The translations under genes were made by a program, and so were the position numbers. From Halorubrum salsamenti (GTDB taxonomy: Archaea; Halobacteriota; Halobacteria; Halobacteriales; Haloferacaceae): DNA of 64,000 nucleotides. The notes below the pieces were generated by a model. That model did no database searches, was not told the origin of the DNA, and saw nothing but the letters and a program-made list of their open reading frames with translations. Positions within the stretch are counted from its first letter, which is position 1. Every line of letters begins with the position of its first letter. Positions 27,080 to 36,436 of the stretch are shown one piece after another. The stretch lies in NCBI RefSeq assembly GCF_007671685.1, contig NZ_VCNL01000002.1, positions 1 through 64,000 of the forward strand, given 5' to 3'.

Positions 27080-28372
27080 GTGACGCTCGATCCGATCCAC
27101 GTCGAGAACATCGCACAGCTCGCGTACGACATTGCGGGCGACGTGGACACGACCGATCACGACGACCTCGCGGGGCGAGTGTGGCGCGACTGGCTCCCCG
27201 AGCTCCGACGGGACGGCCGGGTCGTGATCGAACCCGTCGACGAGCACGAGCGCCGGCGGGCTCCCATCGACGACGCCGCCCTCACCGACCGCCCGTTCGA
27301 GACGGTCCACGGACTCGACTCGGGCACGATCAATCCGACCACTTTTAAGAACGGGCTCGTCGTCGACGTGGCTCACGCCGCGATGGCGAGCACGCCGAGC
27401 GACCTCGATCTCCACCGCGACCGGACGATCGTCGCGACCGTTCACGCCGGCGACTCGACCGCGAGCTTCGGCGGCGAGTGGCGCGAGCGCGACGGCGGTC
27501 ACACCCGTCAGCGGGTGCTCCACGCCCCCCGAGTGAACCGGTACGCGGAGGGGGTCGTCCACGCGCTCGCCTTATACCTCGCCGAGGGGACTCACGCGCT
27601 CGACCACGCCGACGAGGTCGACGACCTGCTCGTACTCGACGGGCCGATCTACCCGAAGGAGCTGTTCACGTGGGACGACCGCAACCCCGAACTCGGCGCG
27701 CTCGCCCGCGAGGCGAAGCCCCGCGCCGTGGTCGAGAAATACGTCCGGCTGGTCGAGCGGTTCGTCGAGCGCGACGTGCCGCTCGCCGGCTTCGTGAAGA
27801 ACCCCTCCAGCGGGACGATCGTCCGCGCGCTGGCCCGGAAGGGCGTCGAGCCGCCGTGGCCCGACGACACGGCGCTTTTCACCCGGCTCCTGGAGCGGCG
27901 CGAGGGCGACGGCCCGGCCGGTGGCGGCGCTCGCGGCGGCAACGCTTCCGCCGGTCGAGACGACCGCGTCGACGACGAGCTCACCTTCACCACGTGGTTC
28001 CGCAGTCGGGGCGGCGCCGACGCGACGATGGCCGCCGACGGCGACGCGCTCGGGATCGACCGCGCGCTCGACCCGGAGCTGTACGAGCCGGCGTTCATGG
28101 TCGTGTACGACCCCCGGACCGACGTGACCTACAAGCTGGAGGCGCCGTACGCGTTCGCCCGCGACCCGTCGGTCCGCGACCGACTCACCCGACAGGTCCT
28201 CGCCGACGTGGCGACGACGCGGGGGCCGCCGGAGGCGGTCGGCAAGGCCGACGAGCTGGCGCGGATCGCGGCGACGGAAAAAGCGGCGCTCCGCCGGAAG
28301 TTCGAGGAGCGCTTCGACAGCGACCAGCAGGCGACCTACGACGACCGACGGTGGGGGAAGGAGCCGTATTAA
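27080..28372 (+). CDS. nurA: DNA double-strand-break repair nuclease NurA
   Basis: A 430-residue NurA-domain nuclease that works with the helicase HerA and Rad50-Mre11 to resect DNA ends. RNase H-like core motifs include the catalytic Asp in VHGLDSGTINP, LLVLDGPIYPKE and a later Asp in the MVVYDPRTD region. An acidic Gly-rich insert falls at about residues 275-300. The GTG start is supported by the TATA box at 27 bases. No herA, rad50 or mre11 lies in the window, unlike many archaea where they cluster. Confidence 0.9.
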   Translation: MTLDPIHVENIAQLAYDIAGDVDTTDHDDLAGRVWRDWLPELRRDGRVVIEPVDEHERRRAPIDDAALTDRPFETVHGLDSGTINPTTFKNGLVVDVAHAAMASTPSDLDLHRDRTIVATVHAGDSTASFGGEWRERDGGHTRQRVLHAPRVNRYAEGVVHALALYLAEGTHALDHADEVDDLLVLDGPIYPKELFTWDDRNPELGALAREAKPRAVVEKYVRLVERFVERDVPLAGFVKNPSSGTIVRALARKGVEPPWPDDTALFTRLLERREGDGPAGGGARGGNASAGRDDRVDDELTFTTWFRSRGGADATMAADGDALGIDRALDPELYEPAFMVVYDPRTDVTYKLEAPYAFARDPSVRDRLTRQVLADVATTRGPPEAVGKADELARIAATEKAALRRKFEERFDSDQQATYDDRRWGKEPY

Positions 28373-28396
28373 GCGGGGGCTCCGCTCAGCGAGGGG

Positions 28397-29122
28397 TCAC
28401 AGCGCGCCCCACAGGAACCCCGCGAAGATGATCGCGTTGTACAGCCCGTGTGCGAACGCCGGGACCAGCACGTTCTCGGTCCACTCGTAGAGCGCGCCGA
28501 GGATCGAACCGAGGACCACCGTCACGCCCATGTACGCGGCTTGTTCGACGGCGGTGCCCTCGACGTTCCCGTGGAGCATTCCGAACATGAGGGCCGCGAT
28601 GAGGATCGCCGGGGCGGCGTCGAACGAACGTCGGAGGCCGCCCTGGACGACGCCGCGGAGTAACAGCTCTTCTGCGGGCCCCACGACCAAAATCGAGACG
28701 GCGATCATCGCGGCGTAGTAGACCGCCGGGTCGCCAGCGGCGACCGTCGCCGGGTTCTGTCCGGTCCCGAACCCGAACTCGCGGAGCGTGAGGAGGAGCC
28801 CGATCTGGAGCCCGTAGAGGGCGACCGCGGACCCCACGATGAGCCCGACTTCCCGGAGCGACGGGAGCGAGACCGAGACGAGATCCCGTTGGTCGGTGAT
28901 CAGGAGGTAGCCGACCACGGCCGGGAGGAAGCCGACGAAGCTGGCGACGGTCCGGAGGATCGTGAACGCGTTCGTGTCGGGCGCGACGACGCCGACGCCG
29001 ACCGCGGCCGAGGTGGCCAGCTGGGCGATCAGGCTGGCGACGACGAGCGAGAAAACAAGTGCGAAAACGGCGCTCGCGGCGTGGGTCAGTCGATCGACCG
29101 GGACCGGGAGGTCGTCTGTCAT
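28397..29122 (-). CDS. CPBP-family intramembrane protease
   Basis: 241 residues, about seven to eight helices. The three Abi/CPBP motifs are present: EELLLRG (catalytic Glu pair and Arg), a phenylalanine-histidine region (MFGMLHGN), and the C-terminal HGLYNAI. Related to Rce1/CaaX prenyl proteases and bacterial bacteriocin-immunity proteins; substrate unknown. The frame is open to 29221, but the ATG at 29122 is the family-like start and has a CCTAACAC box about 27 bases upstream. Confidence 0.88.
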   Translation of the reverse strand: MTDDLPVPVDRLTHAASAVFALVFSLVVASLIAQLATSAAVGVGVVAPDTNAFTILRTVASFVGFLPAVVGYLLITDQRDLVSVSLPSLREVGLIVGSAVALYGLQIGLLLTLREFGFGTGQNPATVAAGDPAVYYAAMIAVSILVVGPAEELLLRGVVQGGLRRSFDAAPAILIAALMFGMLHGNVEGTAVEQAAYMGVTVVLGSILGALYEWTENVLVPAFAHGLYNAIIFAGFLWGAL

Positions 29123-29183
29123 CGGCGACAGTTGGGCGTACGGTGTGTTAGGCGCTCCGGAAGCGCACGGTGAGGGTGCCGGC

Positions 29184-29256
29184 CGAACGCCCCACTCAGG
29201 AGCCGGATCGAACGACCCCACTCAGGAGCCGGATCGAACGACCCCACTCAGGAGCC
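29184..29256. repeat. Three tandem 25/26-base units at the pgi 3' end
   Basis: Units at 29184-29208 (25 bases, one base missing), 29209-29234 (26 bases) and 29235-29256 (diverging at its end) share CCCACTCAGGAGCC. The third unit contains the pgi stop, so the array looks like a duplication of the last codons and stop of pgi into the spacer before the CPBP gene. Confidence 0.75.
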
Positions 29257-30540
29257 GTCGATCCGCAGCTCGCGCTTGTCCGCCACGGCGTCCGCCTCGG
29301 GGAAGTCCCCGCCGCCGAGCAGCCCGCGCGCCGCCTTCTTCCCCCACTCGACCGCGGGCTGGGTGAACGTCGAGACGCTCGCGAGCTCGCCGTACAGCAC
29401 GCAGGCGGCCTCCATCTCGTACAGCAGCTCGCCGAGGTTCCGTTCGTCGACGCGGTCGATCTCGACCCGGAGGTTCGGGACGTCGGCCGCCGCGAGGCTC
29501 GCCTCGGTCGCCTCGAACTCGGCGTCGAGCAGGTCGCCGAGCGACGAGCCGCCGAGGTACGCCAGCCCGTCGAGGTCGGTCTCCGGAATCCCGGTGTCGG
29601 CGCGCTCGGTCGGCCTGATCAGCGAGACGAGCTTGTCCGGCGGGCCGGCGCGGTACAGCTGGAGCTGGGAGTGCTGGTCGGTCGCGCCGAGCGCGCGGGC
29701 GGGGGTCTGGCCGAGCCCGTCCTTCCCGAGGCTCTCGGCCCACAGCTGGGCGAACCACTCGGCGAACGTCTCCAGCGACTCCGCGTACGGCATCACGGCG
29801 TTGGTGAGCGCGCCGCGCTCGGCGAGCGCGTACGTCGCCGCGCCGTAGGCGTACGCGGGCGTCTCGAACAGCGACCCCGACAGGCTCTCCGTCCCGTCGC
29901 GTCCGCCCGCGAGGATCGCCTCGATGTCGTGGCCCTGCAGCGCCGGCACCGCGAGCCCGACCGTCGAGAGCGCGGAGAAGCGCCCCGGAACCCCGTCGGG
30001 CACGTCGAGCGCGGGGAGGTCGTGGGCGTCGGCGAGCGCGCGGAGGTTCCCCTCCTCGCCGGTCGTCACGAGGGTGCGCTCGGTCCAGTCGACGCCCGCC
30101 TCCTCCATCGCCTCGCGGACGACGAGGAAGTTCGCGAGCGTCTCCGCGGTCGTCCCGGACTTCGAGACGACGTTGACGACGGTGTCGTCGAGGGGGAGGC
30201 CGTCGAGCAGCGCGTCGACCGCGTCCGGATCGACGTTGTCGAGGAAGTACGCGTCCACGCCGCTTTCGAGGGCGTTCGCGAGCGTCGCCGCGCCGAGCGC
30301 GCTCCCGCCGATGCCGACCGTGAGGACCGCATCGGGGCGGTCGAACCGGTCGGTCGCCGCGCGGATCGCGTCCGGATCGGCCGTCTCCGGGAGGTTCAGG
30401 GCGGCGTAGCCGAACTCGTCGTCGGCCATGCCGCTCGCGATTCGCTCGTGCGCGTCCGCGACTCGGTCGTCGAGTCGCTCTAAGGTCTCCTCCGTGAGTC
30501 CCGGTGTGGTCTCCAAGGCGTTGCCGAGGTCGACGTGCAT
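29248..30540 (-). CDS. pgi: Glucose-6-phosphate isomerase
   Basis: Interconverts glucose-6-phosphate and fructose-6-phosphate, mainly for gluconeogenesis in haloarchaea. The 430-residue protein is a compact PGI of the SIS fold: VGIGGSALGAATLAN, VVSKSGTTAETLANF (sugar phosphate loop), QLWAESLGKDG with catalytic Glu, TDQHSQLQLY with the His, and VEWGKKAARG with the active-site Lys. It is shorter than the 550-residue bacterial enzymes, as is usual for the archaeal and thermophilic branch. ATG 30540 has a CTTAAG box about 26 bases upstream. Confidence 0.95.
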   Translation of the reverse strand: MHVDLGNALETTPGLTEETLERLDDRVADAHERIASGMADDEFGYAALNLPETADPDAIRAATDRFDRPDAVLTVGIGGSALGAATLANALESGVDAYFLDNVDPDAVDALLDGLPLDDTVVNVVSKSGTTAETLANFLVVREAMEEAGVDWTERTLVTTGEEGNLRALADAHDLPALDVPDGVPGRFSALSTVGLAVPALQGHDIEAILAGGRDGTESLSGSLFETPAYAYGAATYALAERGALTNAVMPYAESLETFAEWFAQLWAESLGKDGLGQTPARALGATDQHSQLQLYRAGPPDKLVSLIRPTERADTGIPETDLDGLAYLGGSSLGDLLDAEFEATEASLAAADVPNLRVEIDRVDERNLGELLYEMEAACVLYGELASVSTFTQPAVEWGKKAARGLLGGGDFPEADAVADKRELRIDGS

Positions 30541-30587
30541 ACCGGACGTGGGGACGACCGGAACTTAAGAATAGGTTTCTGAGGGAT

Positions 30588-31499
30588 TCACTGCGGCGGC
30601 TCCGGCGGCCGCAGGTCGCGCTGGAACTCGTCGAACTGGTCGAGGTCGTCGGGAAGTTCGTACTCGATCTCGCGTTCGTCCTGTCGGTCGGGGAGACGGC
30701 CGTCCTCCAGCTCGTCGGCGGCCTCCTCCCACCCCGGCTTCACCCGGACGCTCCGGGCGGGGGAGCCGACGACGACGTGGTGGTCGGGAACGTCGCCCTG
30801 CACGACCGAGCGCGCGCCGACGACGCTGTTCTCGCCGACCCGACAGCCGGCGCGGACCATGGCGTCGTAGGTGACGCGGGCGTCGTCCTCGACGATCGTG
30901 TGGAAGTTCCGGACCTCGGTCTGGTCGACGAGGTCGTGGTCGTGGCTGTAGAGGTGGACGCCGTCGGAGACGGACGCGCGGTCGCCGATCGTCAGCTTTC
31001 CGCGGTCGTCGAGGTGGACGTCGTCGTGGATCACGACGTTGTCGCCGATCTCGATGTTGTGGCCGTAGGTGACGGAGATCCCCTTGAAGAAGCGGCAGTC
31101 GTCGCCGCACTCGGCGAACAGGTGGTTGCCGAGCATCTGGCGGAACCGGAGCGCGAACTCGACGTTGTCGGCCATCGGCGTGGCGTCGAACTGCCGCCAG
31201 AGCCACTGGAGGTACTTCGACTGTTGGAACCGGTCCTCGTCCTTCTCGGCGTAATACTCCGACTCCAGCGTGGCGTTACACGGGTCGTACCCCTGCAGGC
31301 GCACGCGCTCGGCCTTCGACACCGACTCGCCGTCCTGCCACGCCTCCCAGCTCTCGCGGTCGCCGTGGAGGTCGATCAGCGTGTCTCGAACGACCTCACA
31401 GGTGTCCTCCTCCGAGGAGAGCCGCTCATCCACCTCATCGATGAACCCTCGGACCCCGGCCTCCGCGCCGTCGGGCAGGGAGACGTGTCGCTTTGTCAT
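30588..31499 (-). CDS. Hexapeptide-repeat acyltransferase
   Basis: 303 residues. The C-terminal half (about 150-250) is a left-handed beta-helix with the GISVTYGHNIEIGDNVVIHDDVHL repeat pattern, and LYSHDHD provides the catalytic His. It belongs to the LacA/maltose O-acetyltransferase-like group that acetylates sugars or related alcohols. The N-terminal 130 residues are helical and unusually long. ATG 31499 is chosen; upstream is the CCCTTTGAAT box shared with the eIF2B-like gene. Acceptor unknown. Confidence 0.85.
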   Translation of the reverse strand: MTKRHVSLPDGAEAGVRGFIDEVDERLSSEEDTCEVVRDTLIDLHGDRESWEAWQDGESVSKAERVRLQGYDPCNATLESEYYAEKDEDRFQQSKYLQWLWRQFDATPMADNVEFALRFRQMLGNHLFAECGDDCRFFKGISVTYGHNIEIGDNVVIHDDVHLDDRGKLTIGDRASVSDGVHLYSHDHDLVDQTEVRNFHTIVEDDARVTYDAMVRAGCRVGENSVVGARSVVQGDVPDHHVVVGSPARSVRVKPGWEEAADELEDGRLPDRQDEREIEYELPDDLDQFDEFQRDLRPPEPPQ

Positions 31500-31514
31500 C
31501 GTCACACCTTCGTC

Positions 31515-31535
31515 GCCATCATTCAAAGGGATTCG
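31515..31535 (-). promoter_or_regulatory. CCCTTTGAAT promoter box of the acyltransferase gene
   Basis: Located 22-32 bases upstream of the ATG. A nearly identical block (including flanking GTCGCC) lies at the same distance from the eIF2B-like gene at 39501. Confidence 0.4.
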
Positions 31536-31764
31536 GTTGTACGACGTGTGCGTGCTTGGGCCGACCGTCGGGCGTGTCACCCGCGTCGCCGACGGTCACA
31601 CCCGCGTCGCCGACGAATGCGACATCGAATCAGTTCCAGAGGGAAAGACACGCGAGTAATACGCAATTCGCGCGGGAGTGCCGTCTGACGTCCGGACTAC
31701 TCACCGCACTTGTTATTGCACCAATATTTTTGTAACCGTTCGCTGTATTGACACGCGGTACCAT

Positions 31765-33036
31765 ATGCCAGAAGTAAAATTCGAGGTCGACGTCGACAGG
31801 CCGCCGGACGAGCAGCCGACAGCCAAACCGTTCAACCGGTGGCACCCCGACATTCCGGCCGTCGTGGAGGCGGAACCCGGGGAAACGATTCGGCTCGAAG
31901 CGCTGGACTGGACGGGTGGACAGATCTCGGACAACGACGATCCGAACGAGGTCAGAGACGTGGACCTCACGCAGGTGCATTACCTCGCCGGTCCCGTCCG
32001 TGTCGAGGGGGCGGAGCCCGGCGACCTGCTGAAAGTCGAGTTTCACGACATGGGGCCGCTGAACGACCGCTCCGAATTCGGCTTCACCGGAACGTTCTCC
32101 CAGCAGAACGGCGGCGGCTTCCTCACCGACCACTTCCCGGACGCCGCGAAGTCGATCTGGGAGATCGACGGGTACACCGTCTCCTCGCGGCACGTCCCAG
32201 ACGTCCGATACGAGGGGAAGATCCATCCCGGACTCGCGGGCTGTGCGCCGAGCCAGGAGCTCTTAGAGGAGTGGAACGAGCGGGAGCAGGAGCTGATCGA
32301 CAAACACGAGGCGGACCCGAGTTCGATACCGAACCACCCGACCGGAGAGGCGGAGCCGGGCGTCGCGAACCCGCCGACCACGGAGGGAGCACAGATGGGC
32401 GAGATGGACCCGGAGGAGGCGGAGGCGGCGGCCGAGGAGGCCGCGAGGACGGTGCCGCCGCGCGAACACGGCGGAAATCACGACATCAAGGACCTCTCTA
32501 TCGGCTCGACGGTGTACTTCCCCGTCTACGTCGAGGGGGCGAACTTCGCGCTCGGCGACTTCCACGCCTCGCAGGGCGACGGCGAGATCACGTTCTGCGG
32601 CGCGATCGAGATGGCGGGCTACGCGGACGTGGAGTTCGACCTGATCAAGAACGGCATGGAGGAACACGGCGTCGACCATCCGATCTTCGAGCCGGGCCAC
32701 CGCGGTCCCAACTTCGAGGACTACATCACGTTCTGCGGCTACTCCGTCACCGAGGACGGCGAGCAGCGATACATCGACTCGCACACCGCCTACCGCCGGG
32801 CGTGTCTGCAGGCGATCGACTACCTCAAGAAGTTCGGCTACACGGGCCAGCAGGCGCTCCACATCCTCGGGACGGTCCCGGCGGAAGGGCGCCAGAGCGG
32901 CGTCGTCGACGTCCCGAACGCGTGTTCGACGCTCGCGGTGCCGAAGGGCGTCTTCGAGTTCGACATCTCCCCCGGAAACCTGGACAACCGGGCTGACCGC
33001 GGCGACCTCGTCGTCACCGACGATCCGCTCGGGTGA
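31765..33036 (+). CDS. fmdA: Formamidase/acetamidase
   Basis: Hydrolyses short-chain amides to ammonia and the acid. The 423-residue FmdA/AmdA-family enzyme carries the metal/substrate motifs LAGCAPSQELLEEWNERE, VEGANFALGDFHASQGDGE and the family C-terminus DVPNACSTLAVPKGVFEFD. An acidic Ala/Glu insert of about 65 residues falls at about 170-235, before GGNHDIKDLSIGSTVYFPV. The start is ATG 31765, about 40 bases after an AATATTTTTG box. Single gene; no urea or amide transporter adjoins it. Confidence 0.93.
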   Translation: MPEVKFEVDVDRPPDEQPTAKPFNRWHPDIPAVVEAEPGETIRLEALDWTGGQISDNDDPNEVRDVDLTQVHYLAGPVRVEGAEPGDLLKVEFHDMGPLNDRSEFGFTGTFSQQNGGGFLTDHFPDAAKSIWEIDGYTVSSRHVPDVRYEGKIHPGLAGCAPSQELLEEWNEREQELIDKHEADPSSIPNHPTGEAEPGVANPPTTEGAQMGEMDPEEAEAAAEEAARTVPPREHGGNHDIKDLSIGSTVYFPVYVEGANFALGDFHASQGDGEITFCGAIEMAGYADVEFDLIKNGMEEHGVDHPIFEPGHRGPNFEDYITFCGYSVTEDGEQRYIDSHTAYRRACLQAIDYLKKFGYTGQQALHILGTVPAEGRQSGVVDVPNACSTLAVPKGVFEFDISPGNLDNRADRGDLVVTDDPLG

Positions 33037-33172
33037 TCGGTGACGGCGGCGGACGTTCGTTCCGGGGGAATAGGAAGGGCCCGCTCGGGGCGGAGAGCGG
33101 GACCGACTTCGAGAGGCGCGCCGCGATCGACGCGATACGATCCGCGCCGCGATCGACGCGACACGATACGAC

Positions 33173-34885
33173 ATGGCATTCACGACCGACACGACAGAGG
33201 CATCGAGTAGCGAAGAGCGACCCGACGATCTGCTCGGCCCGGGAACGGCGATCGCGGCGACGCTCCGGAGTACGCTCGGACCGAACGGGCTGGACAAGAT
33301 GGTGATCGACCGGAGCGGAAGCGTCGTCGTGACGAACACCGGCGCGACCGTTCTCGACGGGTTGGAGATCGACGCCCCGATCGGACGCGTGATCCGGAAC
33401 GCGATTCAGGCGCACGCGCGACACGTCGGCGACGGGACCACCACGACGGCCCTGCTCGTCGGCGAACTCCTCGACGCGGCCGACGGGCTCGCCGAGCGAG
33501 GGCTCCACCCGACGTCTATCGTCGACGGGTACGCCAGCGCGGTCTCACACGCCCGCGACGCCCTCGACGAGCTCAGCGTCCCGGTCGATCCGGACGACGA
33601 GCGGCTCGGCGAAGTCGCGTCGACGGCGGTCACCGGCCGCTGGGACGCGGCCGCGACCGAGCGGTTCGCCGACATCACCGTCGACGCCCTGCGCGCGGTC
33701 GACTGCGACGCCGCCCGACTCACGATTCACGCGTACGCCGGCGGCGGACTGGCCGACTCCGAGCGGGTGAACGGGATCCTCGTCGACGTCGACAGCTCGT
33801 CGACGACGATCGACGGGTTCGGGACCGACGACCGCCGGGCGCTCGCCGATCCGACGGTCGCGCTCGTCGACGCCGAAGTGACGCCACCTCCTTCCGAGGC
33901 GTCGGGGACGGTGACGGTCCGGAACCCCGACGACCTCGCGGCCGTCAGGGAGCACGAACGGGCGGCCGGCGACAGGCTGATCCGATCGGTCGCGGACCGC
34001 GACGTCGACGTGCTCGTGTGTCAGAAGTCGATCGACGACGCGGTGAAGACCGACCTCGCGCGCGCCGGCGTGCTCCCCGTCGAGCGGACCAGACGCGACG
34101 AGTTCGACGCGATCGCTCGCGCCGCAGGCGCGACCGCGGTCGCCGCGGTCGCCGACCTCGATCGGGACGCGCTCGGGACGGTCGGATCGGTTCGCCGCCG
34201 GTCGGTCGGCGGCGGCGCCGTGATCGAGTTCTCCGGACTCCCGGGCGAGTCGCACGAGTCGCTGCTCCTGCGCGGCGGGACGCCGCACGTCGCCGCGGAG
34301 ACGAAGCGGATCGTCGAGGACGGTCTCGCGGTCGCGCGCCACGCCGCCAGCGGCGGCGGCGTCGTTCCGGGCGGCGGCGCCGGTATGATGGCCGTCTCTC
34401 GCGCCGTGGCTGACCGCGCATCGAGCGTCGATGACCGGTCGGCGCTCGCGCTCGAGGCGTTCGCCGACGCGGTGACCGTGGTCCCGCGAACGCTCGCGAG
34501 GAACGCGGGCGCGGATCCGATCGACGCGCTGGTCGCGCTCCGCAACCGCCGCCACGACGGGGAGACGGCGGCCGGCGTCGCGCGCTCCGGCGCGGTCCGC
34601 GACATGTTCGACGCGGGCGTAGTCGAGCCGGTCGCGGTCCCCGCGCGCTGTCTCGAGACCGCGGTCCGGACCGCGGGGCTCGTGTTGCGAATCGACGAGA
34701 CGCTGGACGCGGAGCCGATCGACGGATCCGAGGTCGACGGCGACGGACGCCGCGGACACGCTCACGGCGGTGACGACGGCCACGGTCACCGAGGCGGCCA
34801 CACCCACGGAAGCGGCCACACCCACGGCGGCGAACACGGAGGCGGCGGCCACGACGGGGGGTACCCGTGGGCGCTGAGCCACTGA
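33173..34885 (+). CDS. Divergent thermosome-like (group II chaperonin) protein with His-rich tail
   Basis: A 570-residue TCP-1/cpn60-type protein. ATPase landmarks are recognisable but altered: LGPNGLDKMVID, VGDGTTTTALLVGELL, and GVVPGGGAGMM. The N-terminal segment before GPGTAIAATLRS is shorter than in normal thermosome subunits. The C-terminus is not the usual GGM/GGF repeat but a 44-residue Gly/His/Asp tail (527-570) with 11 histidines, ending WALSH. It is probably a third, fast-evolving subunit or a specialised homologue rather than the main folding machine. The tail could bind Ni, Zn or Cu. Confidence 0.85.
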   Translation: MAFTTDTTEASSSEERPDDLLGPGTAIAATLRSTLGPNGLDKMVIDRSGSVVVTNTGATVLDGLEIDAPIGRVIRNAIQAHARHVGDGTTTTALLVGELLDAADGLAERGLHPTSIVDGYASAVSHARDALDELSVPVDPDDERLGEVASTAVTGRWDAAATERFADITVDALRAVDCDAARLTIHAYAGGGLADSERVNGILVDVDSSSTTIDGFGTDDRRALADPTVALVDAEVTPPPSEASGTVTVRNPDDLAAVREHERAAGDRLIRSVADRDVDVLVCQKSIDDAVKTDLARAGVLPVERTRRDEFDAIARAAGATAVAAVADLDRDALGTVGSVRRRSVGGGAVIEFSGLPGESHESLLLRGGTPHVAAETKRIVEDGLAVARHAASGGGVVPGGGAGMMAVSRAVADRASSVDDRSALALEAFADAVTVVPRTLARNAGADPIDALVALRNRRHDGETAAGVARSGAVRDMFDAGVVEPVAVPARCLETAVRTAGLVLRIDETLDAEPIDGSEVDGDGRRGHAHGGDDGHGHRGGHTHGSGHTHGGEHGGGGHDGGYPWALSH

Positions 34886-34987
34886 CCGGGCCGCATCACG
34901 CTCACGGACGGCCTTATAAATCCCTCCGCGATCCCGCCGCGTGAGGGAGACCGCACCCGCTAAGTGTCCCGATCCCGAAGGCCGGGT

Positions 34988-36061
34988 ATGCAACACCGCG
35001 AACTCGGGAACTCCGGCGTCGAGGTCTCGGAGATCGGTTTCGGCGCGTGGGTCGTCGGCACCGACTGGTGGGGCGACCGGTCGGACGAACAGGCGGTCGG
35101 GATGGTCGAGGACGCGCTCGACGCGGGCGTCACCTACGTCGACACCGGCGACGTGTACGGCCACGGCGACAGCGAGGAGATCATCGGGAAAGCGATCGAC
35201 AGTCGCCGCGACGAGGTAACGCTCGCGACGAAGATCGGTTACGACTTCTACAACAACCCGCAGGCCGGTCACGGGGAGCTCCCGAAGGAGCTCGACCGCG
35301 AGTACCTCGAGACCGCGTTCGAGCGCTCGCTCGACCGGCTCGACACCGATTACGTCGACCTGCTCCAGCTTCACAACGCCAACGTCGACGACGTCACGCC
35401 CGAGGTCCGGGACCTCCTCGCCGAGTGGAAGGATTCGGGACGCGTCCGCGCGCTCGGCTGGGCGCTCGGCCCCTCCATCGGTTGGCTCGCGGAGGGCGAC
35501 GCCGCCGTCGAGTACGAGGAGTTCGACGCGGTCCAGACCGTCTTCAACCTCTTCGAGCAGCAGCCCGGCCGCCACTTCGTCGACGCCATCCGCGAGTCCG
35601 GCTCCGACACCTCGGTGATCGCCCGCGTTCCGCACTCCTCGGGCCTGCTCAACGAGCAGGTGACGCCGGACACGGTCCTCGAGGACGGCGACCACCGATC
35701 GCATCGACCCAAAGAGTGGTACGAGACCGGCTGGGAGAAGCTCGAAGCGATCCGCTTCCTCGAAGACCCCGACGGCGTCGAGGGGACCCGAACGATGGCG
35801 CAGGCCGCGATCCGCTGGCTGCTCGCGCACGACGAGGTCGCCTCCGTGACGCCGACGTTCCGCGACGGCGACGACATCGCCGAGTGGAGCGCGGCGAGCG
35901 ACGTACCGTCCCTCTCTGACGCGGAGTACGACCGCGTCCAGGAGCTGTACGCGCGTAACTTCGACATCGACCGCGACGACGGGATGGACGCGCTCCGGAC
36001 CTCCGTCGACGGCGAGGACATCGAGGCCGCCGGCCTCGACAAGCGCGCCGCGTCGTACTGA
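34988..36061 (+). CDS. Aldo/keto reductase
   Basis: 357 residues with a TIM-barrel AKR fold: VTYVDTGDVYGHGDSEEIIG (catalytic Asp and Tyr), LATKIGYDF with the Lys, and VDLLQLHNANVDDV with the His. It is closest in style to general stress 69/YajO-like AKRs. The start is ATG 34988, with only a weak GCTAAGTG box about 27 bases upstream; a better CCTTATAAAT box lies at about 34912-34921, roughly 70 bases upstream. The physiological substrate is unknown. Confidence 0.9.
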   Translation: MQHRELGNSGVEVSEIGFGAWVVGTDWWGDRSDEQAVGMVEDALDAGVTYVDTGDVYGHGDSEEIIGKAIDSRRDEVTLATKIGYDFYNNPQAGHGELPKELDREYLETAFERSLDRLDTDYVDLLQLHNANVDDVTPEVRDLLAEWKDSGRVRALGWALGPSIGWLAEGDAAVEYEEFDAVQTVFNLFEQQPGRHFVDAIRESGSDTSVIARVPHSSGLLNEQVTPDTVLEDGDHRSHRPKEWYETGWEKLEAIRFLEDPDGVEGTRTMAQAAIRWLLAHDEVASVTPTFRDGDDIAEWSAASDVPSLSDAEYDRVQELYARNFDIDRDDGMDALRTSVDGEDIEAAGLDKRAASY

Positions 36062-36436
36062 ACGACCGACCCCCCCCCGTTTCCCGTCGAGACCGCCGGA
36101 CTGCGAACCCTCTGTGGCAGCACTGTCCACTTTCACCGTACTCTGTCACACGTTACCATAGCTCGCCGGTTTCACCCGGCTCGTCGGCGTCACCACAGCC
36201 CGACCCACGCACGACTGCCGTCGGTGCCGCGATGCTCGGGGACGGGGAGCGCCGCCGCTCGCGGTCTCAGAAGTGGTGGCTCGGTGGAAAACCCTCGTCA
36301 CAAGGGGCTCAGTGGGGGTAACACGTCGTCATGGCCACCGTCTGCAGCGTGGCAGTCGTCGGGTATAAACCTCCCGCGATGGACCGGCGTGGCTCGGATC
36401 GGCTCGGTCCACGGGACGGCGGCTCAAAGCCGGGGT
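36062..36436. other. Non-coding gap between aldo/keto reductase and LLM oxidoreductase
   Basis: No gene can be supported. A run of nine C occurs at 36070-36078, and a GTATAAAC box at about 36362-36369 has no good start downstream. The flanking genes are convergent, so no promoter is needed. Confidence 0.4.

Noticed and set aside
29184-29256. Possible CRISPR array
   Set aside because: The repeats are directly adjacent with no spacers and include a gene end.
31578-31615. 17-base direct repeat with a 21-base period (CACCCGCGTCGCCGACG) upstream of the acyltransferase gene
   Set aside because: It could be an operator, but such GC-rich, codon-like duplications are common here and only two copies exist.
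34912-34921. CCTTATAAAT as promoter of the aldo/keto reductase
   Set aside because: It lies about 70 bases before the ATG, too far for the leaderless pattern seen elsewhere in the window; it may be one of the scattered TTATAA boxes.
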